Origin: Planctomycetota bacterium | Lineage (GTDB): Bacteria; Planctomycetota; Phycisphaerae; Phycisphaerales; UBA1924 | Assembly (NCBI GenBank): GCA_033763975.1 | Contig: JANRJM010000013.1 | Coordinates: 124,001-188,000, forward strand | Direction of reading: 5' to 3' | Length of the DNA stretch: 64,000 nucleotides | Part shown: piece by piece, positions 8,747 to 17,592 of the stretch | Numbering within the stretch: the first letter of the stretch is position 1 | Layout of the letters: every line of letters begins with the position of its first letter | Made by a program: the position numbers and the translations under genes | The notes under the pieces: model-generated | The model's input: only the letters and a program-made list of their open reading frames with translations | What the model was told of the DNA's origin: nothing | Databases searched by the model: none

Positions 8747-9355
8747 ATGGACTTCTCGTTCACGTACAAGCGCAACACGACCGGCACCGGCGCGCAGCCC
8801 GCCGCCGGCGAGCCCGAGGGCAAGGCCCAGTACGACAAGCTCCGCGGGTGCGGGCTGGTGATCAACAAGCCGCACGGCTACTACGACATGGTCCGGGGCA
8901 AGCTCGACGATCCCTTCCGCAAGCGCCCGTACGAGGCGCTGCTGCTCGTCATGGCCTCCGAGCGCGAGTACGGCGAGTTCTGGTCGAACAACGTCGTGCT
9001 CGTCAAGAAGTCCGACGCGCCCGGCGAGGCCGAACTCGCCGACGCCTACACGCACATCAAGCGCCTCATCGGCGAGGAAGTGCCCATGGGCGACGGCTCG
9101 GCCGGCACGAACTACGACACCGGCGGGCTCCAGTTCACCGCCGAGATCAACTCCAACAGCGAGACCTGGGACCTGGAGAGCGGGGACGTGCTCTCGCAGT
9201 TGTACGCGAAGGTCGGCGCCGCCCTCGCCGCCGCCGGCCCGGGGCGCCTCGCGCGCTGGGACGTGCCCGAGGGCTCGCTGCTGGTGTACATGAACGAGAG
9301 CGATGTCGCCGACCTGCGCGAGACCACGAGCCTGTCCTGGAGCGTGCAGGAGTAG
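8747..9355 (+). CDS. Conserved-looking hypothetical protein, 202 residues
   Basis: A strong AGGAGG site lies about 5 bases before the ATG. The protein has no signal peptide or TM segment. It is evenly mixed with many charged and aromatic residues (YYDMVRGKLDDPFRKRPYEA; LYAKVGAALAAAGPGRLARW), which argues for a folded cytoplasmic protein. No family is recognised. It is convergent with pilB, and its codon use matches its neighbours. Confidence 0.7.
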   Translation: MDFSFTYKRNTTGTGAQPAAGEPEGKAQYDKLRGCGLVINKPHGYYDMVRGKLDDPFRKRPYEALLLVMASEREYGEFWSNNVVLVKKSDAPGEAELADAYTHIKRLIGEEVPMGDGSAGTNYDTGGLQFTAEINSNSETWDLESGDVLSQLYAKVGAALAAAGPGRLARWDVPEGSLLVYMNESDVADLRETTSLSWSVQE

Positions 9356-9382
9356 CGCCGACGCGGGGGACCGAACCCGGCG

Positions 9383-11383
9383 TCAGTGCGAACCCTCGGT
9401 GACGCGCAGCACCTCGTGCACGGTGGTGACGCCCTTGGCCACCTTGCGCATGCCGTCGGCGCGGAGCGTCACCATCCCGCGCTCGATGCACGTCCGCCGG
9501 AACTCGGCGACGTTCGGGTTGCGCGCGATGAGATCGCGGAGCTGGTCGTCCACGACGAGCATCTCGTAGATGCCCACGCGTCCGGAGTACCCGGACTTGC
9601 GGCATTTGTCGCACCCCTTCGCCGCCCAGATCTCGTCGGAGTCCATCGCGTGCATCGCGAGGAACTCGCGCATCTCGTCGCCCGGGGCCTCCGTCGCCTT
9701 GCAGTGCACGCACAGGCGGCGGAGCAGGCGCTGGGCCAGCACCGCGTTGACCGCCGCGCCCACCAGGAACGGCTCGAGCCCGATGTTCACCAGGCGCGTG
9801 ATCGAGCTGGGCGCGTCGTTGGTGTGCAGCGTGCTGAGCACCAGGTGCCCGGTCAGGGCGGCCTGCACCGCCGTGATCGCCGTCTCGTGGTCGCGGATCT
9901 CGCCCAGCATGATCACGTCCGGGTCCTGGCGGAGCAGCGCCTTGAGCGCCAGCGCGAAGGTCATCCCCGCCTTCTCGTGCACCTGCGTCTGCACGATCCC
10001 CTCGAGCGTGTACTCCACCGGGTCCTCGACGGTCGAGATGTTCATCGAGTTGCGGTCGAGCTGGCGCAGCGACGCGTACAGCGTGGTCGTCTTGCCCGAG
10101 CCCGTCGGGCCCGTCACCAGCACGATCCCGTGCGGGCTCTCGACCTGGCCCTTCCAGATGTGCAGGGTGTCCTGGTCGAACCCCAGGTCGTCCAGGTTTA
10201 CGCTGATCGACTTCTCGTTCAGGATTCGCATCACGGTCTTCTCGCCGCCCACGCACGGCAGCGTCGAGACACGCAGGTCCACCTTGCGCCCCTGCACCGT
10301 GCACCGGATGCGCCCGTCCTGCGGGATGCGCCGCTGGTCGATCGCCATCCCCGCCATGATCTTGATGCGGCTCGTGATCGCCGCCGCCATCGCCCCCGGC
10401 GGGTTCAGCGACTCGTACAGCTCGCCGTCGATGCGGAATCGCACCTTGATCTTCTTCTCGCTGGGCTCGATGTGGATGTCGCTCGCCCCCTGCGAGATCG
10501 CCAGCTGGATGATGTGGTTCACGTACCGGATGACCGGCCCGTCGTCCGCCGCCTTCTCGAGGTCGACCTCCTCCGACTTCTTCTCGTCGACCTGGACGTC
10601 GCCCTCCTGCACCTCCGCCAGGATCTGCGAGACGTCCACGTCCTCGGACTTGTCCGTCTCCCCCACGATCTCCAGCGCGCCCTTGATGTCGTCGTTCGTC
10701 GTCAGCACGAACTTGACCGGCACCCCGCAGCGCTGGCGGACCTCGTCGAGCAGGAACGGGTTGTTCGGCTGCGTCGTCGCCACCACCAGGCGCTGCCCGT
10801 CCATCCGCAGCGGGATCAGCGCGTTGGACTTGCAGAACACGGGCGTCAGACGCTGCAGCATCTTCCCGTCGAACCCGCCGTCCAGCCCCTTCTCGAAGTC
10901 GATCCGCTCGAACGGGATGCCCGCCAGGTCCGCGACCGCCCGCGCCACCCCGGATTCGTCCGCGCCCTGCTCGATCAGCACGTCCGCCAGGTGCCGCCCC
11001 GGGCTCGCCTTCACCACCTGCTGCGCCGTGTTCAGTTTCTCCGGGGTGATGATCCCCTGCGTCACGAGCAGTTCACCCAGCTCGCGGCTCGAGGCCTCGC
11101 GCTCCTCGGGGCGGTAGATCTCCGCCAGCGCCGGGCCCACGCTGGGCGCCGACGACGCCAGCTTCTTCTTCGACGCCGGGTCGGCCAGCACCGGCAGGTT
11201 GCCCCCCGCCCCGAACGCCCGCTGGTTCGCCGGCATGCTCGGCAGGGGCGAGAAGCTCTCCTCGGCCTGATCGACGCGGTGGGGCTTCTTGAGGGGCGAG
11301 CCCCGCTTCTCCCCGCCCTTCCCGTCGCCCGTGTCGTCGACGCCGAGCTCGCTCAGGATGTCGTCGATGTTGTACTTGCCCAC
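9383..11383 (-). CDS. pilB: Type IV pilus / type II secretion assembly ATPase (PilB/GspE)
   Basis: This 666-residue motor ATPase starts at GTG 11383, with AGGAGG 4 bases upstream. The N-terminal part has a MshEN/GspE-N domain (residues about 95-240, including GELLVTQGIITPEKLN). The C-terminal ATPase has the Walker A GPTGSGKTTTLYA, the Asp and His boxes (MLGEIRDHETAITAVQAALT, then LSTLHTNDA) and two CxxC pairs (CVHC and CDKC) that form the zinc-binding motif typical of GspE/PilB. It is the last gene of the pilM-N-O operon, so it most likely powers pilin or pseudopilin assembly. No pilT, pilC or pilQ is present in the window. Confidence 0.93.
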   Translation of the reverse strand: MGKYNIDDILSELGVDDTGDGKGGEKRGSPLKKPHRVDQAEESFSPLPSMPANQRAFGAGGNLPVLADPASKKKLASSAPSVGPALAEIYRPEEREASSRELGELLVTQGIITPEKLNTAQQVVKASPGRHLADVLIEQGADESGVARAVADLAGIPFERIDFEKGLDGGFDGKMLQRLTPVFCKSNALIPLRMDGQRLVVATTQPNNPFLLDEVRQRCGVPVKFVLTTNDDIKGALEIVGETDKSEDVDVSQILAEVQEGDVQVDEKKSEEVDLEKAADDGPVIRYVNHIIQLAISQGASDIHIEPSEKKIKVRFRIDGELYESLNPPGAMAAAITSRIKIMAGMAIDQRRIPQDGRIRCTVQGRKVDLRVSTLPCVGGEKTVMRILNEKSISVNLDDLGFDQDTLHIWKGQVESPHGIVLVTGPTGSGKTTTLYASLRQLDRNSMNISTVEDPVEYTLEGIVQTQVHEKAGMTFALALKALLRQDPDVIMLGEIRDHETAITAVQAALTGHLVLSTLHTNDAPSSITRLVNIGLEPFLVGAAVNAVLAQRLLRRLCVHCKATEAPGDEMREFLAMHAMDSDEIWAAKGCDKCRKSGYSGRVGIYEMLVVDDQLRDLIARNPNVAEFRRTCIERGMVTLRADGMRKVAKGVTTVHEVLRVTEGSH

Positions 11384-11408
11384 GCCGCCTCCTGCTCGGG
11401 GTCGCGCT

Positions 11409-12140
11409 CTACCGCGGACTCTTCGGCCCCGGCTTGCCCATCTTGACCGGCGCCCGGCGCGGCTGGTCCGTGCGACGGTCGTCCATCGTCAGCGTGAACA
11501 CCTGCCCGTCGGCCTCGAGCGTCACGCTCCGCCCCTCGATCCCCGAGACCGTGAACAGCTTCGCGACCCGGTCGCCCACGCGCACCGTCTCGTCGTCGAT
11601 GCGCGCCAGGGGCGACCGCCCGCCCATCACGCTCTGCAGACGCAGCGAGGCCAGCGCGTCGACCAGCTCCTGCCGGCGTGCGGCCGCTCGCTCCGCCGCC
11701 TCGCGCGCCGCGACCTCCTCGGGCGTCGGGCCGGCGGGAACCTCCGTCCCGTGCTCGGTGATCGTCGCGGTCCCCGTGTCGAGCATGAACGGGCTGCGCC
11801 CGAACTCGCCCAGCGCCACGTCCAGCGGGGTCTGCACGCGCGCCAGGTCCGCCATGATGCGCTGGTAGGTGCGCGCCTTCTCGGCGTCGGGCTCGGTGTA
11901 CTCGACCTTGATCTCCTCGAAGCTGACGCCCGCGCGCGTGCCCTCGCGGCGCATCCACCAGAGCGAGATCGCCGACACGCCGATCACCAGCGCGAAGATC
12001 ACCACCTGCGTCGAGCCGCGACGCTTCGGCGGGCGCTGCCCCGCGAGTTCCTCGGGCGAGAGCCCCGCGAACGGCGCCGCGGCCTCGGGCCCGCGCGGCG
12101 CCTCCGACGGGACCGCCAACGATCGGGTGTCCTGGCTCAT
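11409..12140 (-). CDS. Pilus-operon membrane protein in the pilP position
   Basis: This 243-residue protein has a proline/alanine-rich cytoplasmic N-terminus (about 45 residues), one TM helix (about residues 46-62, VVIFALVIGVSAISLWWM) and a periplasmic remainder. The periplasmic part holds a helical segment rich in A/R/E (about 130-165) and a beta-rich end (VGDRVAKLFTVSGIEGRSVTL). The start overlaps the pilO stop (ATGA), so it is translationally coupled. In classical operons pilP follows pilO, but PilP is a lipoprotein and this protein has no lipobox. The C-terminal region could be a PilP-like/HR-domain beta sandwich; that is inference from position. Confidence 0.7.
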   Translation of the reverse strand: MSQDTRSLAVPSEAPRGPEAAAPFAGLSPEELAGQRPPKRRGSTQVVIFALVIGVSAISLWWMRREGTRAGVSFEEIKVEYTEPDAEKARTYQRIMADLARVQTPLDVALGEFGRSPFMLDTGTATITEHGTEVPAGPTPEEVAAREAAERAAARRQELVDALASLRLQSVMGGRSPLARIDDETVRVGDRVAKLFTVSGIEGRSVTLEADGQVFTLTMDDRRTDQPRRAPVKMGKPGPKSPR

Positions 12141-12709
12141 CGCGACGTGCCCTCCTTGACGCCCGCCGCCACGGGCGGCGCGCCGTCCTGGAAATAGATG
12201 CTCAGCGTGAACTCCGCCTTCAGCTCCACGCCGTCCTTGGGCTGCCCGGTCAGCTTGAGATCATGAATCCGGGTGATCCGCGGGAGCTTCTCCATCTGCG
12301 CGAGGAACGTGAAGAACCCCAGGAACGAGCCCGACACCTCCATGTCGAGGGGCTGCTCCATGTAGATCCCGCTGGGCACGGGCTTGGCCGACTTGATCGC
12401 CGGGGGCTCCAGCCCCGCCGCCACCGCCAGGTCCGAGACCCGCCGCACGAGCCCGTCGATCTCCTTCCCGCTGGGGAGACGCTGCTCGATGAGCGTGATG
12501 CTCCGCGTGATCTCCTCGTTCGCGCGCACGAGGTCCGCGTCGCGGTCCCCGATCTCGGCGAGCTTGGTGAGGTACTTCTCCTTCTGCTCGCACTCTTCCC
12601 GGTCCGTGTCGAGCTTGGCGTTGGTGGGCTTGAACACGAGGAAATAGCTCGCCACGGGAAGCCCGACCACCACCAGCAGCACGCACACCGTCCGCATGCC
12701 GACGTTCAT
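12137..12709 (-). CDS. pilO: Type IV pilus inner-membrane alignment protein PilO
   Basis: This 190-residue protein has an N-terminal TM segment (residues about 6-25), a coiled coil (about 28-78, KLDTDREECEQKEKYLTKLA) and a ferredoxin-like C-terminal domain (about 80-175, ending KAEFTLSIYFQD). This is the standard PilO/GspM architecture. PilO pairs with PilN on the periplasmic face and links the cytoplasmic PilM ring to the outer-membrane side. It lies 4 bases after the pilN stop and overlaps the next start. Confidence 0.85.
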   Translation of the reverse strand: MNVGMRTVCVLLVVVGLPVASYFLVFKPTNAKLDTDREECEQKEKYLTKLAEIGDRDADLVRANEEITRSITLIEQRLPSGKEIDGLVRRVSDLAVAAGLEPPAIKSAKPVPSGIYMEQPLDMEVSGSFLGFFTFLAQMEKLPRITRIHDLKLTGQPKDGVELKAEFTLSIYFQDGAPPVAAGVKEGTSR

Positions 12710-12713
12710 GTCT

Positions 12714-13535
12714 TTACTCCTTCTCCGACGCCGCGGCGCTCGCCGCGCCGTCCGCCCGGGCCTGCTCCGCCACCCACCGCGTCCGCTCCGCCACCAGGCG
12801 CGACAGCGACTGCGCCAGCCCGGTCGTGTCCAGCTCGGTCCGCAGCTGCGCGGTCACCTGGAACTTGCGGTAGTCGCTCCCGCGCTCCGACGATTCGCGG
12901 ATGAACGCCATCTCCACCTTGTCCAGCACCGGCGACTGCTTCAGCGACGCCAGGTAGTCCGCGATGTCCTGGTTCTTGACCGCCGTCCCCTCGAGCGTGA
13001 GCGCGTACGTGAACCGGGGGACCTGCGGCTTCACCCGCTCGGGCTCCTTGGCCTCGGGCTTCACCTTCGCCGCGAACTTGCCCGCCAGGCTCTTCACCGC
13101 CGGGGGCTTGGCCCCCGGCGGGGGCGCCACCTCCACCTTCGGACGCGTGCTCTTGATCACCAGCGAGTCCAGCCGCATGTCCGCGGGCATCCGCAGCGTC
13201 AGCTCGCCCAGCACCGCCCAGCGCGGAACCTTCTCCACCAGCGCCGAGGTGATCTCGGCCTTCTCCATCATCTGGGCCTGCTGCGACTCCAGCGACTTGA
13301 GCTGCGCGATCTTCTTCTCCGCCTCCTGGAACTGCTGGTTCACGAACTCCTTGCGCTTCGCGATCTTCTCCACCGACGCCTTCGTCACCACGAACGCGCC
13401 CATCACCCCCGCCAGCACCAGGGCGAACAGCGTCAGCGTGATGATGTTCGCGCGCCCCTCGGCCTTCGACCGGATGTAGTCCTCGGGGAGAAAGCTCGTG
13501 TTGCCTGGGCCCGTGGGCCGGTACGGGTTGCTCAT
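12714..13535 (-). CDS. pilN: Type IV pilus assembly protein PilN
   Basis: This 273-residue protein has a short cytoplasmic N-terminus containing NTSFLPEDYIRSKAEGR, the counterpart of the PilM-binding (I)NLLP motif of PilN. It is followed by a TM helix (residues about 32-52), a coiled coil (about 55-95) and a ferredoxin-like periplasmic domain. A lysine/proline-rich insertion (about 140-175) and an Ala-rich charged tail make it longer than typical PilN (about 180-210 residues). It lies between pilM and pilO in the usual order. Confidence 0.82.
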   Translation of the reverse strand: MSNPYRPTGPGNTSFLPEDYIRSKAEGRANIITLTLFALVLAGVMGAFVVTKASVEKIAKRKEFVNQQFQEAEKKIAQLKSLESQQAQMMEKAEITSALVEKVPRWAVLGELTLRMPADMRLDSLVIKSTRPKVEVAPPPGAKPPAVKSLAGKFAAKVKPEAKEPERVKPQVPRFTYALTLEGTAVKNQDIADYLASLKQSPVLDKVEMAFIRESSERGSDYRKFQVTAQLRTELDTTGLAQSLSRLVAERTRWVAEQARADGAASAAASEKE

Positions 13536-13569
13536 GCGTTCCTCCGACGTCCTTCGTGCTGCCCGACCC

Positions 13570-14811
13570 TCACAGGTCCGTGGGGCTCAGGCACAACCCC
13601 AGCGCGACCGCCCACCCGGGCTGCGCCTGCGCCAGGTCCACGCCCAGCGCCGGCTCCTTCCCCGTCCGCGCCACCCGCGCCAGCGGATCGGCCATCTGCG
13701 CCGGCAGTTTCAGGGCCCGCGCGATCTGCTGACACAACCCGCGCGAACGCGCCTCACCGCCGATGAAGACCGCACGCTCCACCCGACGCTCCGGGAACTG
13801 CGACGCGTGATAACGCAGGCACATCGACACCTCGTCGGTCAGCATCTCCAGCGGCTCGCGCAGGTCCGTCCCCTCCGGGCCCGCCATCGCCGCCGGCTGC
13901 GCCAGGAACTCCGTCGAGAATCCCGCCCCGCCCCCGCCCTGACGCCGGTCCGGCGCCGGGATCCCCGCGGGCGATCCCGGCTGCCCGGCGTTCACGATCG
14001 TCTGCCCCAGCGCCCGGCGCTTCGCCGTCGCCTCCTCGGGCGTGCACTTGAGCTGCTTCACGATCGCGTCGTCGAACGTCCGCCCGCCCACGTGCACCAC
14101 CCGCGCGAACGCCGGCGACAGCCCGTGCGCGATCATCACGTTCGTCGAGCTCGTCCCGATGTCCAGGTACAGCGTGTTCAGCGCCAGGTCGCCCTCGCGC
14201 CGGTGCGTCATGTCGAACGCCCGCAGGATCGCCGTGAACTCCGCGTGGATGCCCACCGGCTCCAGCTTCGCCGCCAGCATCCCCTGCATCAGCCGGTCCA
14301 CCAGGTCGCGCGGCGCCGCCGTCACGACCACCTCCGCCTTGCCCCCCGTCCGCCCCGTGTCCACCTCCGACGCGCGGAAGACCACCGCCCCCGGGTCGCA
14401 CTGGAACTGCGTCGGGACCGCCGCCGCCACCAGCGCGTCCAGCGCTACGCCCTCGGCCTTGGTGAACTGCATGTGCCGGCACGCCACGCGCCACGACGGA
14501 AGCGCGCACACCGCGCGCTTGCCCTTGAACCCCCCGTGCCGGATCAGTTTCGGGAGCGCGCCGAGCTGGAACTCCAGGCGCTTCGCGTGGTCGTAGATCA
14601 GGTCCTCGGGCGTCTCCATGCACGCCGCCGCCACCAGCGGGGGCGGGCTGCCGGAGGCCACCTGCAGGATCTTCAGCGAGCCCACGCCGAAATCCAGCGC
14701 GATGGGCGGGCCCGAGGTCACGCGCGACGCCGACGCGCCGGCGAGCTGATGCGTCAGCTTGTCCGCCAGCTTGTTCAGCGACGCGAAGCTCTTGAACGAG
14801 GAAAGGGCCAT
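13570..14811 (-). CDS. pilM: Type IV pilus assembly protein PilM (actin-like ATPase)
   Basis: This 413-residue protein has an actin/FtsA fold. Phosphate-1 motif: IALDFGVGSLKILQV; phosphate-2: LYLDIGTSSTNVMI; adenosine motif: AVFIGGEARSRG. PilM forms the cytoplasmic ring that binds PilN. A Gly/Pro-rich loop (about residues 285-310) is an insertion. It is the first gene of the reverse-strand operon; the 118 bases up to the futalosine hydrolase stop would hold the promoter, but I see no clear -35/-10 pair there. Confidence 0.9.
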   Translation of the reverse strand: MALSSFKSFASLNKLADKLTHQLAGASASRVTSGPPIALDFGVGSLKILQVASGSPPPLVAAACMETPEDLIYDHAKRLEFQLGALPKLIRHGGFKGKRAVCALPSWRVACRHMQFTKAEGVALDALVAAAVPTQFQCDPGAVVFRASEVDTGRTGGKAEVVVTAAPRDLVDRLMQGMLAAKLEPVGIHAEFTAILRAFDMTHRREGDLALNTLYLDIGTSSTNVMIAHGLSPAFARVVHVGGRTFDDAIVKQLKCTPEEATAKRRALGQTIVNAGQPGSPAGIPAPDRRQGGGGAGFSTEFLAQPAAMAGPEGTDLREPLEMLTDEVSMCLRYHASQFPERRVERAVFIGGEARSRGLCQQIARALKLPAQMADPLARVARTGKEPALGVDLAQAQPGWAVALGLCLSPTDL

Positions 14812-14929
14812 AGCACCGGATCTCCGCGACGCCTGCGCCGCAGAGCATCGGAGCCCGGAGCACGCCGGTTCAGGGACGTCGCAGGCAGCAGGAGTTTCGC
14901 ACCCCGCGCAGACCGCCCAGGCGATCGGA

Positions 14930-15625
14930 TCACCGCAGCGCGCCCACCGCCGGGCCGATAACCGCCTCCAGCCGCCCCAGCGCCCCCTCCAGATCCCACG
15001 CCTGGCGCGCCCGGTCGCCCGTGGTATTGCTGATCACGCGCACCTCGGCGAACCGCGCGCCCAGGCGTGCCGCCGCGAGCGCGCACGCCGCCCCTTCCAT
15101 CGCCTCGGCCAGTGCGCCCGTACGCCGCGCGACCTCCGCCGCAGCCCCGTCGGTGCCCGAGCACGCCGACACGCACGCGATCGGCGCCCGGATATCCGCG
15201 AGCGCCCCCATCCGCCGCCCTAGTTCCTCCGAAACCGGGAACGTCACGCCCTCGGGCGCCAACCCCATGCGCGCAAGATCATCAAACCCGCCCGGATGCA
15301 CGAGCCCCTCGTCGGCGAAGACGCTCGCCGTCGCCAGGATCACCCCGCGCAGCCCCGGCGCGCCCGGCGACGGCAGCGATCCCGCCACGCCCACGCTCAG
15401 CACCGCCCCGTGGCGCGCGCCATCAAACACGCGCCCCACGCATCCCGCGGCGTTCGCCTTCCCCACCCCGCACCACGCCACGTCCGCGTGCGCGCCCGCC
15501 GCCACGATCTTCCAGAGTTCGCCGGGCCTTCCGCCCAGCCCGCGGCACACCGCCGCCACCTCGCGCGGGTGCGCAACAACGATCAGCACGCGATCGCCCG
15601 TGACGGAATCTGCCGCGACGGTCAT
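14930..15625 (-). CDS. mqnB: Futalosine hydrolase (menaquinone biosynthesis)
   Basis: This 231-residue protein belongs to the purine-nucleoside phosphorylase / MTAN-like family. The GVAGSLPSP stretch is the phosphorylase-type glycine loop. EGAACALAAARLGARFAEVR, followed by ISNTTGDR, matches the active-site Glu and Asp region of MqnB. The enzyme removes a base from futalosine or aminodeoxyfutalosine in the alternative menaquinone pathway. ATG 15625 is chosen because upstream codons are Gly/Arg filler. The gene is divergent from the adaptor gene at 15734. Another nucleosidase specificity such as MTA/SAH remains possible, but EGAA-type motifs favour futalosine. Confidence 0.85.
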   Translation of the reverse strand: MTVAADSVTGDRVLIVVAHPREVAAVCRGLGGRPGELWKIVAAGAHADVAWCGVGKANAAGCVGRVFDGARHGAVLSVGVAGSLPSPGAPGLRGVILATASVFADEGLVHPGGFDDLARMGLAPEGVTFPVSEELGRRMGALADIRAPIACVSACSGTDGAAAEVARRTGALAEAMEGAACALAAARLGARFAEVRVISNTTGDRARQAWDLEGALGRLEAVIGPAVGALR

Positions 15626-15733
15626 CCCAGAGAATAGAACGGGCCCCGCCCGGGGTGCGCGCCCGTCGTCCGAGGTTCCTACGCTGCCTATGCCACCCGC
15701 CCAATGTGCCCCGCGTTTGCAGAGGAGCGACCG

Positions 15734-17590
15734 ATGACGCACCGCGCCCCCGGCTCAGATCGCGCCCGTACGGCCCGCCACGCCCGCGTCCGCCGACGCG
15801 TCGTGGGCGTGCTCGCTGGCGCCGCGGCGCTCACCGCCCTGCTCGCCGCCATGGCCGGCTGGGGCGCCAACGCGCAGCCCCGCGCGGGCGGCGGGCGCGC
15901 GGGCGCGGCGCTCACCGGCGATCGCGCCGTCGCGGAGCGCACCTCGTTCGACGTCGTGACGACCTCCAGCGGCGAACTCGAGGCCCGCGAGCGCATCGAG
16001 ATCCGCAGCCCGCTCGACCAGGAAGCCACCATCGTGCAGATCGCCGCCGAGGGCATCTGGGCGAAGAAGGGCGACCTGCTGATGCAGCTCAACACCGACT
16101 CGCTGCAGCAGAAGATCGACGACGAGTCGCTGCGACTGCGCACCGAGGCCGCCGAGCTCGGCAGCGCCCAGACCGCCTTCAACATCCAGGAGAAGGACAA
16201 CGAGGCGAACATCCGCCAGGGGCAGCTCAAGGTCGATCTCGCGCAGCTCGCGCTGCAGCAGTGGCGCGAGGGCGACGTCAAGAAGAAGCGTCAGGACCTG
16301 ACGCTCGCCATCGACCGCGCCAGCCTCGAGCTCGACCGTCTCGCCGAGCGGTTCCTCCGCAGCCGCGAGCTGCTCGAGGAGGGCTTCGTCAGCAAGGACG
16401 AGTGCGACCGCGACGAGGTGTCGTACATCGAGGCGATCTCCGCGTACAACACCGCGGTGCTCGCCCGCGACGTGTACGAGCAGTACGAGCTCGTCATGGA
16501 GGAGAAGAGCAAGGTCTCCGACGTCGACGAGGCGCTCGCGAACCTCGAGCGCATCCGCCTCACCGCGCTGAACGAACTCGAGAACAAGCGCCAGCGCCTC
16601 GAGGCGCAGAAGGAGCGGGCGACGATCGTCGAACGCCGCCTGCGCAAGCTCGAGGAAAACCGCGCCGCCGCCACCATCCTCGCCCCGAGCGACGGGCTGG
16701 TCGTCTACGCCACCTCGATGGAACGCAACTCCTGGCGGGGCGGGAGCGAGGGCCCCCTGCAGATCGGGCAGCAGGTCTACCCGAACCAGTTGCTCATGAT
16801 CCTGCCCAACACCACCGAGATGATGGCCGCCGTCCGCGTCAGCGAGAGCCTCGCCGGACGCGTCCGCCCGGGACAGACCGCGACCGTGCGCATCGACGCG
16901 GCGGGGGCTCGCACGTTCGCCGCCACCGTCGAGGGCATCGGCGTGATGGCCGAGACCGGCGGCTGGCGCGACCCCAACCTCCGCGAGTACACCGTTCGCC
17001 TGGCGATCCACTCCGCCGGCAACTCCGACCTCAAGCCCGCCATGCGCTGCGAGGCGAACATCACGCTCGACACCGTCACCGACGCCCTCGCCGTGCCCGT
17101 CCAGGGCGTGTTCAGCGACGGGCCCGTCCACTTCGTCTACACGCCCGAGGGCTCGCGCTTCAAGCGCACGCCCATCAAGCTCGGCCGCCGCTCCGACACC
17201 CGCGCCGAGATCATCTCGGGCCTCAACCCCGGCGACGTCGTGCTCATCCGCGAGCCCACCCCCGGCGAGATCCTCACCCGCGATTGGGACACCCAGGTCC
17301 TCACCACCCTCGGCTACAAGATCGGCGCCGACGGCCGCCCCGTCGCCGGCGGCCCGCCCCCCGGCATGGTCCCGCCCGGCGCCGGCCAACGCCCCGACCG
17401 CGCCCGACGTGAAGGTGCCGGTCGCGAAGGCCGCGCCGGCGACGGCGCCCGACCCGCCCCGCAGAAGCCCGCCGCCGAGAAGCCCGCCGCTGAGAAGCCC
17501 GTCGCCGAGAAGCCCACCACCGAGCCTCCCGCGGCGGAGACCCCCGCCGCGACGCCACCTACCCCGACCCCCACGACGCAGCGTCAGTAG
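15734..17590 (+). CDS. Large HlyD-type efflux adaptor with long coiled coil and Pro/Ala/Lys tail
   Basis: This 618-residue protein starts at ATG 15734, 7 bases after AGAGGAG. The signal/TM segment covers residues about 23-50. It is followed by a lipoyl half (LDQEATIVQIAAEGIWAKKG), a very long coiled-coil hairpin (about residues 110-310, rich in E/K/R/L), the second lipoyl half (ATILAPSDGLVVYATS), a barrel domain (MMAAVRVSESLAGRVRPGQT) and a membrane-proximal domain (DALAVPVQGVFSDGPVHF). The C-terminal 90 residues are low-complexity. Adaptors of this kind serve RND or MacB-type pumps, but no pump gene is adjacent, so it is an orphan here. A possible longer start at 15704 overlaps the divergent leader and adds atypical residues. 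Confidence 0.82.
   Translation: MTHRAPGSDRARTARHARVRRRVVGVLAGAAALTALLAAMAGWGANAQPRAGGGRAGAALTGDRAVAERTSFDVVTTSSGELEARERIEIRSPLDQEATIVQIAAEGIWAKKGDLLMQLNTDSLQQKIDDESLRLRTEAAELGSAQTAFNIQEKDNEANIRQGQLKVDLAQLALQQWREGDVKKKRQDLTLAIDRASLELDRLAERFLRSRELLEEGFVSKDECDRDEVSYIEAISAYNTAVLARDVYEQYELVMEEKSKVSDVDEALANLERIRLTALNELENKRQRLEAQKERATIVERRLRKLEENRAAATILAPSDGLVVYATSMERNSWRGGSEGPLQIGQQVYPNQLLMILPNTTEMMAAVRVSESLAGRVRPGQTATVRIDAAGARTFAATVEGIGVMAETGGWRDPNLREYTVRLAIHSAGNSDLKPAMRCEANITLDTVTDALAVPVQGVFSDGPVHFVYTPEGSRFKRTPIKLGRRSDTRAEIISGLNPGDVVLIREPTPGEILTRDWDTQVLTTLGYKIGADGRPVAGGPPPGMVPPGAGQRPDRARREGAGREGRAGDGARPAPQKPAAEKPAAEKPVAEKPTTEPPAAETPAATPPTPTPTTQRQ
17465..17539 (+). repeat. Five 15-bp tandem repeats encoding (K/P)PxxE units
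   Basis: Five in-frame 15-base units encode KPAAE, KPAAE, KPVAE, KPTTE and PPAAE in the adaptor tail. This is a flexible periplasmic, possibly cell-wall-contacting stretch, of the kind also seen in TonB-like proteins. The units have diverged mainly at third positions. Confidence 0.8.
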
Positions 17591-17592
17591 CC

